Source: Rhodocollybia butyracea (lineage: Eukaryota; Basidiomycota; Agaricomycetes; Agaricales; Omphalotaceae). From it: 15,316 bases of DNA. The stretch is taken from positions 1 to 15,316 of the forward strand of contig JADNRY010001201.1 in the NCBI GenBank assembly GCA_015501585.1, read 5' to 3'. The notes below the pieces were generated by a model. The model saw only the letters and a program-made list of their open reading frames with translations. It was not told the origin of the DNA and ran no database searches. The position numbers and the translations under genes are program-made. Positions 8,684 to 15,316 of the stretch are shown here, piece by piece. Each line of letters starts with the position of its first letter. Positions within the stretch are counted from its first letter, which is position 1.

Positions 8684-11600
8684 TCAAGCAAAAATTCCAT
8701 CGCCGTCTTTGATAACTTTCCTGAACTTCTTCCGTTTACTCTTTCCTCGTCCTAAATCAAACGCGAGTGTTTTGAGTAGAGGAGTATACCGTTGAGGCCG
8801 ACGAGATAATATCTTGTGAAAAGCATGCGCTCCCAACCTAGACAGCATTTTCACATGACAGATGAGGATCCAGAGTAACCGGGAAGCGCACCATAAAACA
8901 TCTGCTTTTTGCACCTTGACGGAACCACCATTCGCCTTTGCGACACGATTCAGTGATTTGGCCCTTATCACGGTAAAGCAGTGATTAAACATCTGGTTGA
9001 TAGTGGCTGGCCTAGCCTCAATACAGAGATATCGAGCAGTGAAGGTATGCGCGCATACCTTTGGCGAATTTGTTTGTTTCACGACGCGTCTTTCCTTCCC
9101 AGTCACGAATATACGCGTCCATCTTCATGGCTGAGAGTAGAAAACTTTGATAAATGTTCAAATGGACAACGTGTTCAGAGTTGAGTATTGAATCGGTGTA
9201 AATAACATGGCTGCATCTTTTTGAAAGCCTGGTTCATGTTCAACATCTTGGACTAAAAAGATGACGGAAACCCACTGACATTAGCATTTTGCTCTGGAAC
9301 GCTCGACCAGAAGAGCGTCCATGGGCGACCGTCAAAGAATCAGCTAAACCTAAAAGAGGTAACTTGTTAGTGTAAGAATCCTAGTGCTCGATATTTTGTA
9401 CTTGCGAGATTTTACATATCGAGTGTAATCTACCGTGACTGATAGGTCTGTCATGTTGAGTGCGTATCCACACCATGGAAAGACTGAATAAAGGTCGCAT
9501 TAGTCCCAAAGCTAGATGTAACTTGAATGTCATACAATCTTGCTTTGGGGATACAACGTTCAAAACTTGTTCGTCATAGTCAAAGTTGGTTAAGGTTTTG
9601 TCTTTGGAAACAAAACATCCATACTCTGGATGCCCTAGAACAAAATAAACTTGAAGTTACATTAGAGTGGTTCCAGAGGCCGACCTTTGTTCATCACTTT
9701 GAGAAACTGTTTCGCTTTTTGTACGTCGGTTGTAATCAGAAGATAATCGTCGGTGTGTCTCATGAGCAGCTGACAGATTCTGACATTAGGCTAGGAATAT
9801 GATATGGATCAAACAAAAGAACGTACACTTCGAGGATCATCCAAAAGTTTCGGAAAATCTGGCCGTCTCTCGAGATCGCCGTAAAAGAATGAGCAAAGAA
9901 TACTCGAAAGAACGGATCCTTGCGGAATGCCGACAACTTGACGATAGTAGGCAGGACCAATCTAGAATAATCAGTATGAAGGACAGGCACGTAATAAAAT
10001 ACCCACTTTCACAATATTCTCCGTTATGTGCTGCTCAAGAAGTTCTACAACAGAATGGGTTTCTGTTGAACGGTACTCAACCTTGAAATACGTCACGCAT
10101 TGACAACGACGTCGTAAGGGAACACTAGCGACTGACCTGATCGACAAATATGATGTTGCGCAAGGAGTTTGCCAACTGAGAGGCATATCGCAAGAAATGA
10201 GGATGATCGTCTGACGTTGGTGAGTAGTCAATCGATCTTGACGAAAACCATGATACTCACCATCCGGAATAGCTTTCTGTAGGTAGGTGCGCCTGGGTCG
10301 ATTCTCAACTGTGCCAATCTGGCCAAATCTCTGAATCATATAGCCATCCTTTGTTATGATGGTGAGTTTGATGTCATTCGAGGCAGACTCTACAAGTACC
10401 TGGGAAAGGAGGGTCCGTAATATTTCAAGTAGCTTCTGCTGATCGATAGTATCGAAGCAGGCCTGAACATCCATCTTGACAAAATATAATTTCGGACTAT
10501 GATACTATTAGCTTTTGGTCTGGATTGGAAGTAAACATACAAGACTCACAGTTTTTTGCTGGCATCTAAAAGAGAAGACTTGAAGCGCTTGAGTCTGGCA
10601 TACACATCGTCGTCACCGGTCGTTGAAGCTCCAATGAGATGGGGTTGAATTTCCTCGAGTACGCCGTTAGTATGGTAAAAGTACCGTAATTGAAGCTTAA
10701 ATCACCTTCTCATACTTCAGAATGCTGAAAGCTGTCTGTAATATCTGATTGATGGAGCGATTACGAGGCAAAACTTTCGGACCCTGTAATGTTCGAGTTC
10801 AGCCGGTCTCAGGACAGAAGAGAGCAATCGCTATACCGGTTTTGAAGGTTGCTTGCGCCTTAGATTGACAATGGGCCGCACACCGGTTTCTTTCGGTAAG
10901 AGGCGAACATAGGAAAATCCTAGCTCGCGTTGCTTTAGAATTTCTTTGGCCTCTTCCTCAGACAGCTTCTCGAAGGTGTCGCTCGTGAGACGGTCTATCA
11001 GAGGAGCACAAAGTCGCTCCCAGTCATCGAGGCGGAAGTAAAGGACCTGATTCCGGAACGCTGAAGTATCGGTGATATAGAAGGTAGTCTAAAATGATTA
11101 TATTGAGACCTAGCGCTATTATTCAGTGTAAAGTGGAACATACACGGAGGAGCGATATCACAAAACACTCGAAGAACCAAAACATGAAATCTTCCAGGAG
11201 CTCGCGTCGTTTGAGGGTGTCTGAAACTGATACCCTTGTTTGATTCTTACCATCACCGGAGGGCATAAGCCATTCACAGTCTGCAGTACTAAATCCTTGC
11301 AGTACGTGATGAAGAGACAGAGTTTCATAACGTCGAGAAACAATCAATGTCCTGAGGTCTACACATACAATGATTTCAGGCGAGCATACAACTGAGAGAT
11401 ATTTGCCGCTTACGCTGACATACAATCTTAAAGTTCTGCTTGGTACCCCAGAATCTTTTCGGAATAACAGCCGTCGTGACCAAAATGACATATTTGTACA
11501 CCTGCGGAGACATTAGAAGAGTTTTCGATTACATTGAATGATTACCTCGTTGTAACTACACGCAAAATCCATGAAGCGGGGTTTGCTTTTTGTAGCTTGT

Positions 11601-13280
11601 CGAGCTTGGGTAAGACCAAAAGCTGATATTGTTCGCCCCTCAGAGTCAAATGAGAATTCCTTGAAGGACCGCTGTGAGCGTATTTGCGACAAGTGCTCAG
11701 ACATTGCTTCCTGTAGGTTGAGAACCGTCAATGTTGGCCGAAACTCCCGTTAATTAAAACTAACCAATACCAAAGTCCCGTCCACATCCTTTTCTGGGCA
11801 TGACTAGTCAAGTATTGGGAAAATCCTTTGTGGGGAAATCTTACCAAGTTCCGCTGATATTTTCGATGGACAGACTCTGTCACGTAGTAGTCGATACTTG
11901 GTCTTTCCATGTCTCCATATTAGCTTTTCCAAAATAGGTAAAACTTCTTTGAGTCTTTTTGGCGTCTTGCACAAGCCAAGTTTCTGTAGAAAATTTTAGC
12001 TTCAATACTTTCACAAGATGCGCCGGTTCCCACCTCGATTTCGGCGTCCCTGTTGGTGAAATCAGGAATATGCCAAGGCTCCCATTTGTTAACTAGAAAC
12101 ATAAAGGCATTTTCAAGCCCGTATTGTCGAGGAAATACATATTTCGCGAAGCGTCTTCCTTGGTCGGCGAGATCACGAGGAGCTAATTCTTGAGCTTTTA
12201 CAGCGTTGGGATTAAAGGACGGTCGTAGTCGGTTCAGAATGTCTGTAAACGAAGGTAAGATGATGAAACCAATGTACTAAAGTCAGTCGTCTCACGATTC
12301 AAGGGAAGTCCTACGATAATAGACCTTGAAGGAGTGAAAACTTGGGCGGGCATAGAACATGCGCTGTCGCGTGAAAAGTACGTCCACCGGAGACCGCCTG
12401 CATTCCTATTAGGAGTGGCAGGATGAAAAGATGAGAGTAACGCACGTGCGCATCTTCAGAGCAGGCGGAGCATATCCTTTTGAACCCACCTTCAAACGCT
12501 TCTTCATCCTATTGGACGATTCGCTGTCCGTGTCAGAGAGTTTCCTTTTCAGACTTTCTTCGTTTCGTTCCCGCTCGGACGTAGGGACTGAGTATAAGAG
12601 AAGGGGTCCAGTCATTTGGCAAAGGCATCCATTTGGCAGTGAAACAAAAACGCTCGTTTTGGTGAGAAGGTGGATCATGGCATCGACACCGATTCTGTGT
12701 AATTCCTCAGGCTAAAACTTTCATACCGAGTGATATTTTGAAAGTACCTTTGCAGCAACAAAGCCCACTCTGGACCTTGGAGCGCTGTGATAATAGTGTT
12801 AACGAACGGGTTACTGATTCTCCCGTTGCGTGATAGGGCGTCTCCGGACCCCCGATTCTGGGACCCCCGATTCTGAGAATAAATGAGTGAAAAAGAAAGT
12901 AGAGTAGGTATGGAGAGTTACCAATCGGTATCCCAAGGTAATGGTGTGGTTTGATACCTTGCTAGAGAAAATTATTTCTTGAGACCTCTCGATAATCTTT
13001 CAGGCCGTGAGTAGCAATGCTGTACAGTGATTCTAGTAACACTCACATCCTTCATTTCCATGGAAGGGTTCGGGGACCAAGAGATAGACTCTTCGTCCGT
13101 CTGCACAGCAACATATGTGGTTTCAAGAAATTGACGAAAGACAAGATTGTCACCCGTTAACACCAAGGCCACCCTAGATCCATTATGTCGCGGGCGAAGA
13201 GTTTCATTCAAGTAGGTTCGCAGGTTTCGAGTACCTTTGAAGTAGACTTGTATAATCTCCAAAGTTTTCGGAGGTTCCAT
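8684..13280 (-). CDS. TERT: telomerase reverse transcriptase, 26 exons
   Basis: Catalytic subunit of telomerase; adds telomeric repeats in the nucleus using an RNA template. Exon starts/ends: 13280-13047, 12996-12922, 12872-12748, 12694-12446, 12397-12296, 12242-12034, 11983-11845, 11793-11765, 11710-11546, 11501-11414, 11358-11144, 11088-10837, 10783-10706, 10653-10550, 10496-10400, 10348-10261, 10210-10137, 10081-10007, 9961-9827, 9769-9685, 9634-9536, 9483-9416, 9343-9276, 9228-9059, 8992-8892, 8837-8684; about 1,090 residues. The N-terminal domain contains basic NLS-like patches (LKRKLSD, RMKKRLKVG). Then come the T motif (KPRFMDFACSYNE), motif 1 (FYITDTSA), motif 2 (GFSYVRLLPKETGVRPI), motif A (FVKMDVQACFDTI, catalytic Asp), B' (VVGIPQGSVLSS), C (HTDDYLLIT, Asp pair), E (FFPWCGYAL) and a C-terminal extension ending in a basic tail. 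Frame breaks are suspected at 12338, 9416, 9212 and 9058. The start at 13280 (MEPPKTLE) fits related proteins; 13328 is an in-frame alternative. Confidence 0.95.
12846..12875 (-). repeat. 15-base tandem duplication creating twin 3' splice sites in TERT
   Basis: GGACCCCCGATTCTG occurs twice back to back (12846-12860, 12861-12875). Read on the gene strand, each copy ends an AG before AATCGGGGGTCC. Exon 3 can therefore begin at 12872 or at 12857, differing by exactly five residues (NRGSQ) without changing frame. Confidence 0.85.
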
Positions 13281-13470
13281 CGTTACGCGCCTTGAAACTT
13301 GACAAGCCAACTGTAATGATTTGGCCAAGTAAAGGTTCAGATGAGGTCACGAGCTGTGACCTGAACGCGCACAGTCACACCTGACCGGACCGCTCCGAAG
13401 CCGATAAGATGATAAAGATGATAAATTTCATCACAAAGATTTACCACACTGTTCGAGTTCGCCTACCACG
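13281..13470. promoter_or_regulatory. divergent promoter shared by TERT and the PBP2 gene
   Basis: TERT runs left from 13280 and the PBP2 gene runs right from 13471, so both promoters lie within 190 bases (142 if TERT starts at 13328). Two ordered elements stand out. One is the inverted repeat AGGTCAC-GAGCT-GTGACCT at 13344-13362, flanked by GTTCAG and CTGAAC. The other is a run of three GATAA motifs spaced by 8-9 bases at 13399-13421, on the plus strand. Binding factors are inferred only from motif form. Confidence 0.6.
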
Positions 13471-14900
13471 ATGCCTTTGAGAATCGGATACGGTAGTCTT
13501 TGGCTTTCTACGAAATACTCTCCGTCTCACCTTTTTCCCAGTCCGCGAACACTTTTCCTCTCCGCTCCTTCAGTTTGCCCAAGCCGACGAAGGCCGAACA
13601 ATAAGTCTAGTTGAGTGCCCCAGTGAGTATTCCAGTTCCCTACTAAAAACCCCTCACGTTTACCGAAAGCTCTGAAGGTGGGACCGGCCAGCTAATTTCC
13701 CGTCTCACAAAGAATGAAATCGACGTCGCTATGCAAGTCTGAAAGGCTACTATTGAATCTGCGCACATAGAGACTCATTTCGTACAGTGCTCTTACTGAC
13801 CCTCTCATATCTGGCATTGCAAACGGCTCAGAGGCGTATAAACTTATTGGGAGCTACGTGAAGACTCCACTCAACTGGTGCGATTCTCTCGATCTTTACC
13901 TACTAAGGCGCAGAACAGGAGATTGACCATATGGTACAGGGCTGTTGTTGCGGGGAAAGACTCTACTTACGAGAAAATCAGCGACCTCAAGGACCACCAC
14001 GATAGGTATTTCTCGGATAGGAAGGTGATTCGCTAGCCAATTTTATTGAGGGATGATGCATCGAACCTAGATAGTGGAAGTCAAACTATGGCCTATGTCA
14101 TGGGCTTTCAGCAAGGCTGGTCTTCGGAGAGCATGAACTTTTCAAGGTATGCTTTCTGTAATCAAGTTTCTAGGCTTAATGGTAAACTTTGGATACTTGT
14201 AGTTAACAACGACATTCGGGGTCTCATCGACTCTGTAAACGATGGTTCCACGAGTGCGTTCATGTGGGAATGGTTGGTCATTCTTTTATCATTATCTAGC
14301 TATGAATAGTAATTCTCTCTAAAGGTTTACAACTAAGCCATGGCTTAACTCTGGAGAAGTTCGCTTCGTACGTACTGTGGGCGTTCTAGTCGTGAATCTA
14401 GGATGAACATCGTAACAAATGCGTCTTCTGCACAGATCGGCTCGGTTCCTACACCTTGGCCTTCCTGGCTCATTGCGGCTCAAACTTCTGCGGATGCAGA
14501 TGCGTTGAAGGAAATTCCTAACAACGTTATCGAGCTATGTTCGTGCCTTCGATTCAGCTGAAAGTCGCGCTACGAAGAATGTCGACTTCATCAGAGCAGC
14601 ATTTTTCATATAACGAAGAAGACATCAAGGCAAGTCCAATCATCTGAATGTTGAGGCTTATCTGTAACATACCTATGCAGTCCTTGGATGAAAACTGTGG
14701 GGTATTTCCCAGAGTGCGCAAACTTACCGAAGGATGTCATCTTGGAGACTCTTGAGTATGAATTATTACTGTTGGCGCTAGCGATCAGGGATAACAATCT
14801 ATTTTCTAGTGTGCTTAAAAAGGCTGGAGTTGTTAAAGCGCCAGAGGGGGGATTCACGCTCGACAAGTTCATCAACCCAAAGGTTGTGAAGCTAACCTGA
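13471..14900 (+). CDS. Ca3427-like periplasmic-binding-protein (PBP2) fold protein, five frame breaks
   Basis: This matches the fungal Ca3427-like family, which has the fold of type 2 periplasmic binding proteins. No enzymatic role is established, and small-ligand binding is assumed. Exons: 13471-13492, 13542-13622, 13678-13732, 13788-13877, 13940-14024, 14075-14146, 14203-14272, 14325-14367, 14436-14629, 14681-14755, 14810-14900. Features in order: MPLRIGYVREHFSSPLLQF, SGTGQLISRL, IALTDPLISGIA, TTIGISRIGSGSQTMAYV, NNDIRGLIDSVNDGSTSAF, FMWEW, SVPTPWPSWLIA and a C-terminal helical part ending KVVKLT. Introns 3 and 9 start with GCAAGT (GC-AG class). Five places need one base fewer to keep the family frame: 13996, 14140, 14513, 14593 and 14684. 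Without those five bases the exons total 873 bases, exactly 291 codons, the usual size. No signal peptide is seen, so it is cytosolic. It is divergent from TERT. Confidence 0.87.
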
Positions 14901-15034
14901 ACGCGGACAGATAAAATGGGAAAAATATACATTGCAAGAAATACAATTTTCTATATACACTAAATCATAGGGGTTCGGAAGTAAGATACGCAGCTAATCA
15001 AGTAAAATCAGGAACTGGTTCAAGCAGCAGGGTC

Positions 15035-15316
15035 CTAAGCTTCAGCAGTTTTCTTCTCCGCCTTATTCAGGAAACCTGCTCAAAGAAATCAGAAGCAGTA
15101 GTGAAAGGGGGATGGAAGGCGAATACCCTTCAGCTTGGCGTTATTGGCTTTTTCACGTTGAGCGTCGATAGCCTTATATCTAGCAAGTTCTTGATCATAC
15201 AGAGAGACCTCTAAGCAGTACAAATTGAGTTCAGACGGGAAAAGAACGCGTAGTAAGGAACGAACCCGATGGGTTTTTAGTCTTCAGCTCGGCGAACAGC
15301 TTGTAGGCTCGTTCAA
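15035..15316 (-). CDS. C-terminal part of an unrecognised small lysine-rich protein (runs off the window)
   Basis: Three exons are visible: 15316-15266 (continuing beyond the window), 15210-15127 and 15075-15035. The introns are 15211-15265 (GTTCGT...TTAG) and 15076-15126 (GTATTC...GCAG). The spliced frame is open to a TAG. It reads AYKLFAELKTKNPS, then SLYDQELARYKAIDAQREK, then a Lys/Ala/Glu-rich tail ending KKTAEA. The segment is predicted to be mostly charged helix, and I cannot assign it to a family. It is convergent with the PBP2 gene, 134 bases between stops. No frame break was seen. Codon pattern and splice sites favour a real gene. Confidence 0.6.

Noticed and set aside
9527..10086. 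Plus-strand reading frames of 91 and 95 codons
   Set aside because: They lie antisense to TERT exons with motifs B' to D and show no family resemblance; shadows of the real gene.
11571..12715. Plus-strand frames over 11571-11753 and 12431-12715
   Set aside because: Antisense to TERT T-motif and N-terminal exons, which are clearly coding on the minus strand.
8684..13280. Retrotransposon reverse transcriptase instead of telomerase
   Set aside because: Presence of the T motif, the TERT-type N- and C-terminal domains, 25 introns, and no integrase, RNase H or repeats argue against a mobile element.
5400..14684. Programmed +1 frameshifting as cause of the extra bases
   Set aside because: The sites share no slippery sequence or common stop context. 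They occur in unrelated genes, and in the left third the sign is opposite, so a decoding rule does not fit.
1..15316. Defence system, CRISPR array, biosynthetic cluster or telomere repeats
   Set aside because: No spacer-repeat arrays, backbone synthase, transporter or TTAGGG runs were seen. A single P450 next to an ENGase is not a cluster.

Overview
The window looks like nuclear DNA of a filamentous basidiomycete, most likely an agaricomycete. Genes are tightly packed and cut by many short introns (about 45-68 bases). Splice sites are mostly GT-AG with CTRAY-like branch points. Exons as small as 18-29 bases occur. The gene content also fits: a GH85 endoglycosidase of fungal type, an intron-rich telomerase reverse transcriptase, a yeast Gpx3-type peroxidase and a Ca3427-like periplasmic-binding-protein-fold protein. 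No bacterial operon structure, tRNA, rRNA, CRISPR array, transposase or telomeric repeat was recognised.

Layout, left to right: a small unrecognised 3-exon gene (-, 26-432); a gene-free stretch with a diverged direct repeat and a weak hairpin (433-1099); a GH85 endo-beta-N-acetylglucosaminidase (-, 1100-3850); a cytochrome P450 (-, 4208-6483); a poorly resolved plus-strand gene with two CxxC pairs (about 7141-7686); a glutathione/thioredoxin peroxidase (-, 7748-8634); the telomerase catalytic subunit TERT in 26 exons (-, 8684-13280); a shared divergent promoter with a hormone-response-like palindrome and three GATA sites (13281-13470); a Ca3427-like PBP2 protein (+, 13471-14900); and the 3' end of another small gene (-, 15035 to the window edge).

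The genes do not form one pathway. The links visible are positional. The GPX promoter is squeezed against the TERT stop and carries a full CRE/ATF site. TERT and the PBP2 gene share one 190-base promoter. ENGase, P450, GPX and TERT all run the same way.

The most striking pattern is that four recognisable genes (ENGase, P450, TERT, PBP2) are interrupted by about 25 single-base-scale indels. Their splice sites and key catalytic residues stay intact, and no clear nonsense substitution was found. Relative to the family frame, left of about 5.2 kb the recognised lesions are all missing bases, and right of about 5.4 kb nearly all are extra bases, often AAAA or TTTT where three are expected. Since TERT is normally essential, uncorrected consensus error is the simplest explanation. 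Real decay of the P450, which has about 12 lesions, cannot be excluded.
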